From Halopseudomonas aestusnigri (GTDB lineage Bacteria > Pseudomonadota > Gammaproteobacteria > Pseudomonadales > Pseudomonadaceae), in NCBI RefSeq assembly GCF_002197985.1, contig NZ_NBYK01000002.1:89041-153040 (forward strand): 64,000 bases of DNA, read 5' to 3'. The notes beneath the pieces are model-generated. The model was given only the letters and a program-made list of their open reading frames with translations, was not told the DNA's origin and searched no databases. Made by a program: the position numbers and the translations under genes. Numbering within the stretch: position 1 is the first letter of the stretch; each line of letters begins with the position of its first letter. Shown here piece by piece: positions 1 to 9,058 of this stretch.

Positions 1-89
1 TGAAGGCGAAAGACTGACACGACAACCGCGCATGCATAAAACGGTAAGCCGCAAGTGGAGGCTCGCACTGATCGCCCGAGATGAATCAC

Positions 90-126
90 AAAAAAGCCCA
101 GCCCGGGAATCCGGGCCGGGCTTTTT
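90..126. terminator. Bidirectional rho-independent terminator
   Basis: A GC-rich hairpin (GCCCaGCCCGG / CCGGGCcGGGC, loop GAAT) is flanked by an A-run on the left and a T-run on the right, so it can act on both strands. It lies just past the stop of the chemoreceptor gene. The first 89 bases contain no convincing gene; they look like the tail of an intergenic region or of a gene to the left. Confidence 0.85.
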
Positions 127-142
127 CGCTGCGGCAGGCCAA

Positions 143-1777
143 TCAGATCCTGAAGCGGCGCACCAGTTCGTCGATCTGCCGGCCCAGGCTGGCGAGGTGT
201 TGACCGGCCTGCGCGGTTTCGCGGGCGCCGTCGGTGGTCTCGCGGGCCAGTTCAGCCGCTTCGGTGACGTTGCGATTGACGTCTTCGACCACGGTTGACT
301 GCTGGGTGGTTGCGCTGGCGATCGAGGCGTTGAGTGCGACCAGTTGCTGCATCGACTGGGCAATCTGTTCGAGTGCCGCGCCGGCTTCGTTCACCTGGTC
401 TACGCTCGCCTGAGAGTGGCGGCTGCTTTCATTGATCACGCCGACGACCGTCTGGGTATTGGTCTGCAGCTTGCTGATCATATTGTGAATTTCTTCAGTC
501 GACTGCTGGGTGCGCTGGGCCAGATTGCGCACTTCATCTGCCACCACGGCAAAGCCGCGACCCATCTCGCCGGCGCGTGCCGCCTCAATGGCTGCGTTGA
601 GTGCCAGCAGGTTGGTCTGCTCGGCGATGTTACGGATCACATCAAGTACCGAGGTAATTTCATGGGCATCGCTGGACAGGGTTTCCATATGCTGCACGGC
701 CGTATTGACGCTGTCGGACAGCAAGCGAATCTCGTGGATGGTCTGTTCGACCTGCTGGCGACCGTTGGCTGCGCCCTGGTTGGCGTTTTCTACCTCCTGG
801 GCGGCGGCGTTGGCGTTTTGGGCTACGTCCTGAACGCCGTAGGTGATTTCGTTGATGGCGGTGGCCATCAGCTCCATGCGTTCCGACTGGCGGCTCATGT
901 CGCGCAGGCTGTTGTTGCTGATCTGGTCCAGTTGCTGGCTGGAGCTGATCAGTTGACGCGCGCTGTCGCCCAGTTGGCCAATGATATCTGCCAGGTTGCG
1001 GTTGAAGCGGTTGAAGTAACTGGCGATCTGCGACAGTTCATCGCGGGCGTCGTCGTCCAGACGGCGGGTCAGGTCGGCCTCGCCACTGGCAATGCCGCGC
1101 ATGGCGTTGACGATCTTGTCCAGCGGCTGGGAAATGCTCCGGCCGATGACAAACAGCAGCATGAACATGACCAGAATCACCAGTACGCTGACAACCAGTG
1201 AATTGATCAGCGCGTCGCGGAATTTGGCCTGCATGGCGTCAACATAAATGCCTGTACCCACCATGTAGTCCCAGGGCTTGAAATGCTTGAATGCAGCGAT
1301 CTTCTGTGATCCTTCCTCCTCGCCCGGTTTGGGCCAGGAGTACTGGAAGCTAGCGGTGCCTTCGCTGCGTGCCTTGCGCACCATTTCGGCGATGACGTTG
1401 ACGCCTTCCTGGTTGCGCATGGTGGAGAGGTCGGTGCCGACTGTCTGGGGAGCAAGCGGGTGCATGATCATGATGTTGTTCATGTCATTTACCCAGTAAT
1501 ATTCGTTCCCGTCGTAGCGCAGCGCAGCCAGTGCACTCAGGGCTTCCTTGCGGGCCTGTTCGCCGGTCAGTTCGCCGTTGAGCTCTTTCTGGTGGTAGAA
1601 GGCCATGAGATCATGCGCAACCTCGACCAGATGGGTTGCCTTGACGATTTCGCCGTCGCGGATTTCCCGATGCAGGTTGGACAGCGAAAGCCCTTCTGTC
1701 ATCAGGGTGCTGGCCAGGGCAATAATCATGATCAGCCAAACTCGCTGACTGATTCGAATGTTGCGCAACAGCTTCAT
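143..1777 (-). CDS. Methyl-accepting chemotaxis protein, single-Cache type
   Basis: Inner-membrane chemoreceptor of about 544 residues that senses a small ligand in the periplasm and controls the CheA/CheW array. The start is ATG at 1777, preceded by GGAGGT at a good distance; an in-frame start further upstream lacks this. Domains in order: TM1 (about 12-30); a periplasmic sCache_2-like sensor (about 35-185) with the typical YYWVND and VGTGIYVD motifs; TM2 (about 190-213); HAMP; and a long cytoplasmic coiled coil. The conserved hairpin tip ([19 protein letters not shown]) is intact. The C-terminus has no CheR-binding pentapeptide. Its length and sensor type resemble pseudomonad organic-acid receptors such as CtpM, but the ligand cannot be read from sequence. 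It is monocistronic and ends at a strong terminator. Confidence 0.95.
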   Translation of the reverse strand: MKLLRNIRISQRVWLIMIIALASTLMTEGLSLSNLHREIRDGEIVKATHLVEVAHDLMAFYHQKELNGELTGEQARKEALSALAALRYDGNEYYWVNDMNNIMIMHPLAPQTVGTDLSTMRNQEGVNVIAEMVRKARSEGTASFQYSWPKPGEEEGSQKIAAFKHFKPWDYMVGTGIYVDAMQAKFRDALINSLVVSVLVILVMFMLLFVIGRSISQPLDKIVNAMRGIASGEADLTRRLDDDARDELSQIASYFNRFNRNLADIIGQLGDSARQLISSSQQLDQISNNSLRDMSRQSERMELMATAINEITYGVQDVAQNANAAAQEVENANQGAANGRQQVEQTIHEIRLLSDSVNTAVQHMETLSSDAHEITSVLDVIRNIAEQTNLLALNAAIEAARAGEMGRGFAVVADEVRNLAQRTQQSTEEIHNMISKLQTNTQTVVGVINESSRHSQASVDQVNEAGAALEQIAQSMQQLVALNASIASATTQQSTVVEDVNRNVTEAAELARETTDGARETAQAGQHLASLGRQIDELVRRFRI

Positions 1778-2045
1778 GAAACCTCCGCACGCCTTGTGCT
1801 TGTGTCTGTTATTTTTTTGTGGTGCCGGCAACGAATCCTGTTCGCAGTGGCCTTAAGGTTATCGGTTGAATACGTCAAAACCTGAGCGGTATTTTCCCGT
1901 CATCCGTGCTGGCGATTTGACTGCAAGCGAGCCGGGCTTGCAAGGGGTTATCTGTTTTTGTGATCTTTGCTTATAAGGTGCGCGGTGTCGCACGCTCTGT
2001 TTCGCCGGCTGCAAGGCTGGTGGTCAACCAAGGTAAGGGTATCTC

Positions 2046-2669
2046 ATGCGGTCAGTAGTGAAAGTGGCAGCGTTATCGGTTGGTCTGTGGTGTGCCATGG
2101 CCGGAACGGGTGTGTCGGCGGCGGATGAGCCGGTTCGGTTCGGACCCAGAGTCGTCGGATGGATCGAGAAGGGCCTCATTCTGCCTGAATACACGGCGGT
2201 CAAGATCAAGGTGGATTCCGGCGCACTGACCTCGTCGATGCATGCGGTCAATATCGAGGAGTTCGAGCACATGGGCCACGAATGGGTCCGCTACGATGTG
2301 CCGGTGCGTGATGCAGACACCGACGAGATGGTCACCATGCACTTTGAACGCCCGGTGTTTCGCCGCATTCTGGTGCGCGGTGCGGGTGGGTCTGATCGCC
2401 GGCCGGTGGTCAAGATGTCGATCTGCATGGGCGACCGGGTTTACGAGGAGCAGTTTTCCCTGCGTGACCGGGGTGACATGAACTATCCGGTGCTGATTGG
2501 CCGCCGCACCATTGAACATGTGGGGCTGATCGACGTTTCAAAGACCTTTATGCACAAGCCCAGTTGTTCCGAGGCCGATTACGATCAGGAGCGTCAGCGA
2601 CAGCACGATCGTGAGGAGAAGGGGGCGGGTAACGAGCCGATGACTCCGGCTGGCGAAGTAGACGCCTGA
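2046..2669 (+). CDS. Exported retropepsin-like protease (PF05618, 'ATP-dependent zinc protease' family)
   Basis: A 207-residue protein with an N-terminal signal peptide (about 1-25, cleavage near VSA-AD) and one compact domain. The segment KVDSGALTSSMHA (D57-S58-G59) matches the D-[ST]-G active site of single-domain retropepsin-like aspartyl proteases. The later LIGRRTIEHVGLIDV also matches the family, in which the second conserved block is GR. Databases often call these proteins 'ATP-dependent zinc protease', a name that is probably wrong. The C-terminal 30 residues are charged and probably disordered. It stands alone between a divergent chemoreceptor gene and a perfect-palindrome terminator. 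The periplasmic substrate is unknown. Confidence 0.85.
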   Translation: MRSVVKVAALSVGLWCAMAGTGVSAADEPVRFGPRVVGWIEKGLILPEYTAVKIKVDSGALTSSMHAVNIEEFEHMGHEWVRYDVPVRDADTDEMVTMHFERPVFRRILVRGAGGSDRRPVVKMSICMGDRVYEEQFSLRDRGDMNYPVLIGRRTIEHVGLIDVSKTFMHKPSCSEADYDQERQRQHDREEKGAGNEPMTPAGEVDA

Positions 2670-2670
2670 A

Positions 2671-2705
2671 CAAATCGGCCGCCCATGGGCGGCCGATTTG
2701 CTTTA
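2671..2705. terminator. Perfect 30-bp palindromic terminator hairpin
   Basis: Bases 2671-2700 form an uninterrupted inverted repeat (CAAATCGGCCGCCCA and its complement) between two converging genes. AT-rich ends on both sides suit termination in both directions. Confidence 0.8.
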
Positions 2706-3230
2706 CCACATCAGATCGTCGGGGATTTCATATCCCGCGTACGGATCGTCCTCTGCAGGCGTTTCTTTCTTCACTTCTGCAACATGGACAGGCCAGTGGG
2801 GGGCGCGTTCGCGGACTTTTTCGGCGATGTCCAGGGGGATCAGCACGAAGCCGCCTGATAGCCGGGTAATGCCCAGGCGACCGCGGCTGAGCAGGCCGAA
2901 CTGTTCCTCGGTAACGTGGATCTTCTTGATCTTGTTCTTGCTGACGAACTGATAGGGCGTTTCGCCACCGGTGCGATCGACCACGTTCTGTTCGATCATC
3001 TGCTTGGCCTGGGCTTCGGCCGCCTTGCGTGCGGCTTCGGCCTGGCGCTGCTGGTTCAGCTCGCGGTCACGTTCGGCCTTTTGTTCGCGGGCTTTTTGCG
3101 CCGCGCTGGGGCCAGCGTCGCCAGCCGGCTGGGCCTTGGCTTCCTTCTTCTTGGCGCGTTGCGCCTGCTTGAGTTTCTTCTCGTCGACCAGTCCGGCCTT
3201 GAGCAGTTGAGCTTGTAGTGAATTGACCAT
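2703..3230 (-). CDS. DUF2058 (YaiL-family) protein
   Basis: A 175-residue soluble protein. It starts MVNSLQAQLLKAGLVDEKK, the typical opening of the YaiL/DUF2058 family. A strongly charged Lys/Arg/Glu/Ala helical segment follows (about 15-85, predicted coiled coil). The C-terminal domain (about 90-150) contains YQFVSKNKIKKIHVTEEQ and a hydrophobic LxxGRLGITRLSGGFVLIP core. The family is annotated as nucleoprotein or polynucleotide-associated on weak grounds; the molecular function is not established. The stop codon lies within the right arm of the neighbouring palindromic terminator region. Confidence 0.9.
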   Translation of the reverse strand: MVNSLQAQLLKAGLVDEKKLKQAQRAKKKEAKAQPAGDAGPSAAQKAREQKAERDRELNQQRQAEAARKAAEAQAKQMIEQNVVDRTGGETPYQFVSKNKIKKIHVTEEQFGLLSRGRLGITRLSGGFVLIPLDIAEKVRERAPHWPVHVAEVKKETPAEDDPYAGYEIPDDLMW

Positions 3231-3314
3231 GGTTTGTCAGCGTCGTGTAGATGCGGCACCGCGGCGGCGCCTGGTTGAAGTCTGGCGTATCAGCTGCATA
3301 GTCTACCGCGTTGT

Positions 3315-3488
3315 TCAGCGCTTTTCTTCCTCGGCTTCCTCAGCCTTGAGCTGCGCTTCGCGGGCCTTGACCTTGGCCAGTGTCTCCGGGCTGACGCGGT
3401 TGCTGCCGGCGTTGTCCCGCAGCAAAAGCAGGCTGCCGATTATGCTGCCCAACGCCAGCACCATGAAAAGCCATCCATACCAGGGCAT
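3315..3488 (-). CDS. Small membrane protein, DUF2897-like
   Basis: A 57-codon ORF reading MPWYGWLFMVLALGSIIGSL then a charged tail ending EEAEEEKR. One N-terminal transmembrane helix (about 5-24) is followed by a hydrophilic helical tail. AAGGAG sits about 7 bases before the ATG. The single anchor plus short charged coil fits the DUF2897 family of gammaproteobacterial membrane peptides; function unknown. It lies between the DUF2058 gene and a TetR gene on the same strand, with gaps of about 70-85 bases. Confidence 0.75.
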   Translation of the reverse strand: MPWYGWLFMVLALGSIIGSLLLLRDNAGSNRVSPETLAKVKAREAQLKAEEAEEEKR

Positions 3489-3556
3489 GGGATTCTCCTT
3501 GGGATAAATACCTGACCCATCATGGGCGCAGCCACTGCGGATAACAAGCGCCGGGT

Positions 3557-4189
3557 TCAGGCACGCATGGAATGGTTGAGCATCTGCAGGGTGTAGCCAA
3601 TCAGCTGTTCGGCGGGCATTTGTGGCTGCTCACAGGGGTCTGGCTGGCGTGTCTGCAGGATTACGCCATGCAGCGCACCACGCAGGTAGCAGGCCGTCAA
3701 CACAGGGTCTGCCACGCGCTCAGGGTGCAGGCTGCCGTCGGCGACACCATCGGTGAGAGACTGGATCATGCAGGCCATCGACTGGTCGTAGCAACTGGCC
3801 AACTCCTGCAGCTGCTCATCGCTGTCGACCAGATGAGAAAAGGTGCTGGCATCGGTCAGCAGGTCGAAGTAGTCCGGCGCCTCAACGCTGAACTGGTAAT
3901 AACTCCAGCCGATACGCTGCAACTGCTCCAGGCCGCTGCCACCGGCTGCCTGTGCGGCCTGAAAGCGCGTGAGCAACTGCTGTCCGGCGCGCAGCATAAG
4001 CCCTCGCATGATCGCCGCCTTGTCCTTGAAATAGACATACAGGAGGGCGCGGCTGAGCTGCGCGCCGCGGGCGATCTCATCCATTGCGGTGCGTTCGTAA
4101 CCCTTGCTGAAGAAGCACTGTTCGGCACTGTCGAGAATGCTTTCCCGGCGTTCCTGCTTTTCCCGTTCTCTGCGTTCGTTGGCGCTCAT
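3557..4189 (-). CDS. TetR-family transcriptional repressor
   Basis: About 210 residues starting at ATG 4189 (MSANERREREKQ), with GAGAG just upstream. An earlier in-frame ATG at 4246 would place the start inside the operator palindrome and is unlikely. The N-terminal HTH is typical (ILDSAEQCFFSKGYERTAMD then IARGAQLSRALLYVYFKDK). The C-terminal half is a helical ligand-binding domain. It is divergent from an RND efflux operon, and the nested palindrome between them is the natural operator. It probably represses the pump genes and itself until a toxic ligand binds. The inducer is unknown. Confidence 0.92.
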   Translation of the reverse strand: MSANERREREKQERRESILDSAEQCFFSKGYERTAMDEIARGAQLSRALLYVYFKDKAAIMRGLMLRAGQQLLTRFQAAQAAGGSGLEQLQRIGWSYYQFSVEAPDYFDLLTDASTFSHLVDSDEQLQELASCYDQSMACMIQSLTDGVADGSLHPERVADPVLTACYLRGALHGVILQTRQPDPCEQPQMPAEQLIGYTLQMLNHSMRA

Positions 4190-4220
4190 CGGCTCTCTCG
4201 ATTGCGGTAGTAAAAAACAG

Positions 4221-4257
4221 TCTGTCATTTGTTGACAATATGTCAATCTCTGACAGA
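4221..4257. promoter_or_regulatory. Nested palindromic operator between tetR and RND operon
   Basis: Two inverted repeats share one centre (base 4239). The inner arms are TTGACA / TGTCAA (4232-4237 and 4241-4246). The outer arms are TCTGTCA / TGACAGA (4221-4227 and 4251-4257). TTGACA is also a perfect -35 box on either strand, so a bound repressor would block both promoters. The matching -10 boxes are weak. Confidence 0.65.
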
Positions 4258-4288
4258 GTGTTAATCAGGTTTTCTTTCCGGGAGCAGG

Positions 4289-5389
4289 ATGATGGTCTGT
4301 GCATCAGGTTGGCAAGGGCGGTGTGGTCATTTCTTGGCGCTGTCTTCAGCGTTGATAGCGGGTCTGGCGCTGGCGGGTTGTCGCGCAGAGGGTGTGGACG
4401 GACCGGTTGTGGCTGCGCAGGAGCGCGTGCCGGTCAGGGTCGCGGAGGTCGCCGCAGCCGATCAGGCAGAGATGCTGCATTTCGCTGGCAGCGCCCGGGC
4501 CCGGCAGCGCGCCAGTCTGACCTTTCAGGTTGGCGGCACGCTGGCGAGCCGACCGTTGCAGCTTGGGCAGGCCGTTGCCGCCGGCGACGTTCTGGCGACG
4601 TTGTATAACCCCCAGCTCGAGCCGGCGCGTGATGCAGCCCGGGCGCGGCTGGCCGAGCTGCAGGTGCAGGCAGCGCAGGCGCGCAGAGATCTGCAGCGTA
4701 CCGAGCAGCTGTTCCAGCGCGGCGCACTTTCGAAGGCCGATCAGGAGCAGCAGGCGGCGCGGCTGGAGGCGCTGCAGGCCGGTGTTCGGAGCGCCCGGGC
4801 AAGTTTGCAGCAGAGCGAACAGCTGAACAGTGAAAGCCGCATGCGCGCGCCTTTCGACGGCACCATCGAAGACTTGCTGGTCGAGCCCGGCGAGTTTGTC
4901 GCCGCAGGTCAGCCGGTGTTGAAGATGGCTGCGAGCGGCGGTGCGGAGGTAGAGGTACTGGTGCCGGCAGAGTTGCTGCAGGGGCTTGAGGTCGGTCAGG
5001 TGGTGCCGGTGTGGTCGGTGCTGCGTGATGTGCAGCTGGAGGGGAGGCTGGCAGAGATCGGTCGCGGTGCGTCGATTGGCTCGGTGCTGTATCCGCTGGT
5101 GGTCAGCCTGAATGCGCAGGTCATGGCAGGGGAGGCACTGGAGGTTGGTCTGCAACCGGTGCGCAAGGATGGCCTGAGCGTTCCCCTGGCTGCGGTGATG
5201 CGCTCGGCTGAGGGGCTGTCGGTGTTTCGCCTGGAGGGGGAGCGGGTAGAGCGGGTTGGCATTGCGGTTGCCGGCTTTGAGGGGGAGCGAGCGCTGATTG
5301 GTGAGGGCGCATTGGCTGCCGGTGATCAGGTGGTCTACGCCGGCCTCAGCCGATTGGCTGACGGCGACAGCGTGGAGATGCTGCCATGA
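4289..5389 (+). CDS. RND efflux periplasmic adaptor (membrane-fusion lipoprotein)
   Basis: A 366-residue adaptor that links an inner-membrane RND pump to an outer-membrane channel. The N-terminus is a lipoprotein signal with lipobox LALAGC (Cys31), so it should be anchored by lipid. Next come a biotinyl-lipoyl-like half motif (LASRPLQLGQAVAAGDVLA), an alpha-helical hairpin (about 105-165), the second lipoyl half (MRAPFDGTIEDLLVEPGEFV), and beta-barrel and membrane-proximal domains. GGAGCAGG precedes the start (ATGATG; either Met is possible). Its stop overlaps the permease start (ATGA). No outer-membrane channel gene follows, so the complex must borrow one encoded elsewhere. Confidence 0.93.
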   Translation: MMVCASGWQGRCGHFLALSSALIAGLALAGCRAEGVDGPVVAAQERVPVRVAEVAAADQAEMLHFAGSARARQRASLTFQVGGTLASRPLQLGQAVAAGDVLATLYNPQLEPARDAARARLAELQVQAAQARRDLQRTEQLFQRGALSKADQEQQAARLEALQAGVRSARASLQQSEQLNSESRMRAPFDGTIEDLLVEPGEFVAAGQPVLKMAASGGAEVEVLVPAELLQGLEVGQVVPVWSVLRDVQLEGRLAEIGRGASIGSVLYPLVVSLNAQVMAGEALEVGLQPVRKDGLSVPLAAVMRSAEGLSVFRLEGERVERVGIAVAGFEGERALIGEGALAAGDQVVYAGLSRLADGDSVEMLP

Positions 5390-8300
5390 ACCTGCGCCGC
5401 GTGTTGCGTCCTCGCCTGCTGGGTATGGTGGTGGTGATGCTGGCGCTGCTGGGTGTTGCGTCCTACCTGACCATGGCGCGACAGGAAGATCCCAGCTTTC
5501 CGTATCGGGCTGGCTTGATCACGGTGATTTACCCCGGCGCGGTGGCCGAATCGGTCGAGCGTCTGGTGCTGGAGCCCTTGTCCGATGAGCTGTCGCAGGT
5601 ATCGGAAGTCGATTTCATCAAGGCTACCGCTCGCACTGGCGTCGCGCTGGTATCGGTCATGCTGGATGACAATATCTACGACACCGATGCGGCCTGGGAT
5701 CGTGTACGTCAGGCAATGACGCGCGCGGAGCTGTCGTTTCCCGCCGGGGTGCGCAGCATCGAGCTGGATGACCGGCTGCTGGATATTCCTGCGGTGGTGT
5801 TGGCACTGCGTGGCGATGCCTCGGTGGTGCGCCTGAGTGATGAGGCCGAGCGCCTGAAGCGCCAATTGATGGATCTGCCGGGGCTGGCGCGGGTTGAACT
5901 GTATGGCGACACCGAGGAGCAGATCACTATCGCGCTGCACGATGCCGAGCTGCGCCGGCTCGGTTTGTCGCCGCAGGCGCTGTCGAGCGTGCTGGCGCAG
6001 CGTAATCAGGTTATTCCCGGCGGCTTTGTTGTGGTGGGTTCGCAGCGGCTCGGCGTGCTGCCCAACAGTGAATTTGTTGATCTGGACGCACTCAAGGCGA
6101 CCCAGATTCCGCTGCCGAACGGCGGCAGCGTGCCGCTCGCAGCCATCGCTGATATCTGGCGTGGTCCGGTCGAGCCGATTGGCGAGCGGGCCTGGTTTGA
6201 TGGTGATCAGAGCGTTCTGGTCGGGCTGATTCTGGAGCGGGGGCAGGTCGACGCTATCCGCTTTGGCGAGCAGTTGCGTGCGCGGCTGGATACCTTGCGC
6301 CCGGAGTTTGCGCCGCTGCAGGTCGATGAAATGTTCTTCCAGCCCGATCAGGTCAAGGAGCGGCTGGAGGGGCTGGAGCAGAACCTGCTCAGCAGTGTGC
6401 TGATCATCGTCGCTGTGGTGCTGCTGGGGATGGGCTGGCGGATGGGGATTCTGGTGGCAGCCATGCTGCCGCTGGTGGCGCTGATCAGTCTTGGGCTCTA
6501 CGACCTCGGGGGCGGTATCCTGCACCAGATCGCGGTGATCGGGATGGTCATCTCGCTGGGTATCCTGATCGACAATGCGATTGTCATGGTCGAGAACATT
6601 CAGGATCGCCTGAATGCCGGCGAGGCCCGCTGGCAGGCGGCCTTTGGTGCGGTGCGGGAGTTGGCCGGTCCACTGGGCGCGTCTACCGCCACCACGCTGG
6701 CAGCCTTTACGCCGATGCTGCTGTCGAAGGGCGGAACGGCAGATTTTACCCGCGGGATTCCGGTCATGATCATGCTCACGCTGATCGTCAGTTATCTGCT
6801 GGCGATCAGTGTCGCGCCGATGCTGTCAGGGCACTTTCTCAAACCGGCTGCGACGCGCATGAACCCGCGGATGGAAGCCTTTGCATCAGCTCTGGCGCGG
6901 CTCAGTGAGCGCGCGCCGAAGCGCATGCTGCTGCTGGGCGCCGGGGTGGTTGCACTGAGTCTGGCGCTGGCTCCGCTGATCAAGCTGCAATTCTTCCCCA
7001 ATGCCGACCGGCCGCAATTGGTGGTCGAGCTGTTCATGCCGGAGGGGACGGATCAGCGCCATACCACCGAGGTGGCAGCCCTGCTGGAAGGGGAATTGAT
7101 GGCGCAGCCGGGCGTACTGTCGGTGCATCGCTTCGTGGGTGCTACCGGCCCGAGTTTTTACTACAACCTCAACCGCTTTCCGAAGGCGCCGAACCGTGCC
7201 CGGCTGGTGGTCAACACCAGTGCGCTGGGAGATACCGCCTCGCTGCAGCATTGGGTGCGCGAGCGCGTGTCTACGCAGTGGCCGGAGCTGGATGTGGTAG
7301 CCACCACGCTGGGTCAGGGGCCGCCGCGCGAGGCGCCGGTCGAGCTGCGGGTCTATCACCACGATGATCGTCAGCGCATTGCCGCCGCCGAGCAGCTGTT
7401 TGCCGTACTCAAGCAGGTTCCCGGCGCGGTAGACGTGCGTCACGATATCGACCTCGGCGTACCAACGGTCAAGATTGAGGTGGATGATGCCCAGGCGCAG
7501 CGCTTTGGTCTCACCCGCGCGGACGTTGCCCAGGCGCTGTTCCGTCAGAGTCTGGGGACGACGGTGGAACAGTACCGTCAGGAGCTGGACCCGATCCCGA
7601 TTCTGCTGCGCACCCATGAGGGCAGTCAGCAATCGCTGCAACGTTTGTTGTCCGCGAACGTTTTCAATGCCGCAGGGCAGGCGGTGCCGCTGACCGCGGT
7701 TGCGAGGGTGGTACCGGCCTGGCAGCCGGCGAGTATCCGGCAGCGTGATGGCGTGCGGGTGCTGACCGTTACTGCGGGGCTGGAGCAGGGTTTCAGTTTC
7801 AGTCAGGTGCTGGGTGGCTTGCAGGCGCGGCTGGCGGATGCCGCGCTGCCGGCAGGGACCCGGCTGGAAATCGGCGGTGACAGCGAAGGGTCTGGCGACG
7901 CCAACCGTGCGCTCTTTACCACGGCACCGATCGGTATCCTGCTGCTGTTGTTCTTCCTGTTGCTGCAGTTCAATTCGTTCAAACGTCTTGGCATTGTTTT
8001 GCTCACGGTCCCGTTGGCCAGTGCCGGGGTGTTGCCGGGGCTGGTGTTCTCCGGTGTGCCGTTTGGCTTCCAGTCGTTGCTTGGGGTGATTGCCCTGGTC
8101 GGTATTGTGGTCAACAACGCGATTGTGCTGATCGATGTGGTCGATCAGGGACTGGCGCAGGGCAGGCCGATCGATCAGTCGGTGTCGGATGCCGTGATGC
8201 GTCGAACCCGTCCGATTTTGCTGACCACCGCCACTACCATCGCCGGGCTGCTGCCGTTGGCATTCTCCAGTTCGACACTCTGGCCGCCGATGGCCTGGGC

Positions 8301-8421
8301 GATTATTTCGGGGCTGCTCGCGTCCACCGTACTGACATTGCTGGTGGTTCCGGCGGTCTGTCGGCTGTGGTTGCGACCGGCAACCCCGGGGGCGGAAAAG
8401 GCGGCAATGCAGATGAACTGA
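5386..8421 (+). CDS. RND efflux permease, HAE1-like
   Basis: A 1011-residue inner-membrane proton-driven pump with the RND layout: TM1, large periplasmic loop, TM2-6, central linker (about 490-510), TM7, second periplasmic loop, TM8-12. The TM4 motif is GILIDNAIVMVEN. It aligns with the AcrB segment that carries Asp407-Asp408, but here only the first Asp is kept (D396) and the second is Asn (N397). In TM10 the AcrB Lys940 position is also Asn (N910, in GIVVNNAIVLID). The paired change suggests a different proton relay, probably a subfamily trait. It is translationally coupled to the adaptor by a 4-base overlap. The substrate is unknown; TetR control suggests a lipophilic toxin or antimicrobial. 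Confidence 0.93.
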   Translation: MNLRRVLRPRLLGMVVVMLALLGVASYLTMARQEDPSFPYRAGLITVIYPGAVAESVERLVLEPLSDELSQVSEVDFIKATARTGVALVSVMLDDNIYDTDAAWDRVRQAMTRAELSFPAGVRSIELDDRLLDIPAVVLALRGDASVVRLSDEAERLKRQLMDLPGLARVELYGDTEEQITIALHDAELRRLGLSPQALSSVLAQRNQVIPGGFVVVGSQRLGVLPNSEFVDLDALKATQIPLPNGGSVPLAAIADIWRGPVEPIGERAWFDGDQSVLVGLILERGQVDAIRFGEQLRARLDTLRPEFAPLQVDEMFFQPDQVKERLEGLEQNLLSSVLIIVAVVLLGMGWRMGILVAAMLPLVALISLGLYDLGGGILHQIAVIGMVISLGILIDNAIVMVENIQDRLNAGEARWQAAFGAVRELAGPLGASTATTLAAFTPMLLSKGGTADFTRGIPVMIMLTLIVSYLLAISVAPMLSGHFLKPAATRMNPRMEAFASALARLSERAPKRMLLLGAGVVALSLALAPLIKLQFFPNADRPQLVVELFMPEGTDQRHTTEVAALLEGELMAQPGVLSVHRFVGATGPSFYYNLNRFPKAPNRARLVVNTSALGDTASLQHWVRERVSTQWPELDVVATTLGQGPPREAPVELRVYHHDDRQRIAAAEQLFAVLKQVPGAVDVRHDIDLGVPTVKIEVDDAQAQRFGLTRADVAQALFRQSLGTTVEQYRQELDPIPILLRTHEGSQQSLQRLLSANVFNAAGQAVPLTAVARVVPAWQPASIRQRDGVRVLTVTAGLEQGFSFSQVLGGLQARLADAALPAGTRLEIGGDSEGSGDANRALFTTAPIGILLLLFFLLLQFNSFKRLGIVLLTVPLASAGVLPGLVFSGVPFGFQSLLGVIALVGIVVNNAIVLIDVVDQGLAQGRPIDQSVSDAVMRRTRPILLTTATTIAGLLPLAFSSSTLWPPMAWAIISGLLASTVLTLLVVPAVCRLWLRPATPGAEKAAMQMN

Positions 8422-8471
8422 GTGCCGAACGGGCACACTGAAGAAATTTTCAATAAATCGTCTGCAAGTGC

Positions 8472-8499
8472 TTGACTCGGTTGGTGGAATCTATAGAAT
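8472..8499 (+). promoter_or_regulatory. Promoter of tRNA-Asp
   Basis: TTGACT (8472-8477), a 16-base spacer and TAGAAT (8494-8499), followed by a GC-rich discriminator (GCGCGCC) typical of stringently controlled stable-RNA promoters. The tRNA starts about 60 bases downstream, leaving a 5' leader to be processed. Confidence 0.75.
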
Positions 8500-8566
8500 G
8501 CGCGCCAGTTCCGACGGACAAGTTGATCGACTTCAAGGCGATTTACGGCGTTCGGAAGAACGATGC

Positions 8567-8643
8567 GCAGCGGTAGTTCAGTTGGTTAGAATACCGGCCT
8601 GTCACGCCGGGGGTCGCGGGTTCGAGTCCCGTCCGCTGCGCCA
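8567..8643 (+). tRNA. tRNA-Asp (anticodon GTC)
   Basis: A complete 77-base cloverleaf. The acceptor arms are GCAGCGG / CCGCTGC, the D-arm is GTTCAGTTGGTTAGAAT, the anticodon GTC is at 8601-8603 in a GGCCT-GTCAC-type loop, the T-arm is GCGGGTTCGAGTCCCGT, discriminator G, and the CCA is encoded. It is a single-gene transcription unit. Confidence 0.97.
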
Positions 8644-8652
8644 TTATTCAAG

Positions 8653-8685
8653 AAGCCCCAGTTCGCAAGAACTGGGGTTTTTTTG
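8653..8685 (+). terminator. Terminator of tRNA-Asp
   Basis: Hairpin CCCCAGTTC-gcaa-GAACTGGGG followed by seven T's, ten bases after the tRNA CCA. Confidence 0.92.
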
Positions 8686-8710
8686 TGCCTGTTTTTCGGT
8701 CGCCTCGGTG

Positions 8711-9058
8711 CTAGCCCAGATGGCTGGAGTCAATTGGCTCGCCGTTCCAGGCATGCAGCCGCGCGCGGATATCTTCGAACACGGCGTCATATTCATGGTG
8801 CGCTTTCAGTGACATGAACTCCGGCGTCAACACCCCGTGGCGGCGCAGAATATGATCGATATTGCTGGCGAAGTTGAACGCCGTATCGCGTGGCAGCGAA
8901 AAGTGTTCGTGCACCTCGGCATCGTTAATCGTGCCATCGACGCTGAACTCGACTGCACGGCACTGGTCCGCGATGGTGTAGTGAATGTCGATACTGAACC
9001 CGCTATCGCTGGGCAGCAGGCGCATGCGGTTGATATGCAGGTGGCCCGGCTCAAACAT
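8711..9058 (-). CDS. DUF5064-like conserved protein
   Basis: A 115-residue cytoplasmic protein with no membrane segment or signal peptide. The opening MFEPGHLHINRMRLL and a short alpha/beta body match what I recall of DUF5064, a family largely restricted to Pseudomonas; this is from memory. A strong AGGAGG precedes the ATG. There are no catalytic motifs I recognise, and the function is unknown. The 175 bases between this gene and the riboswitch contain nothing else I can identify except presumed promoters for both units. Confidence 0.7.
   Translation of the reverse strand: MFEPGHLHINRMRLLPSDSGFSIDIHYTIADQCRAVEFSVDGTINDAEVHEHFSLPRDTAFNFASNIDHILRRHGVLTPEFMSLKAHHEYDAVFEDIRARLHAWNGEPIDSSHLG

Noticed and set aside
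8567-8643. tRNA-Asp as an integration (att) site for a mobile element
   Set aside because: No integrase gene and no repeat of the tRNA 3' end is visible in the window; neighbours are ordinary chromosomal genes.
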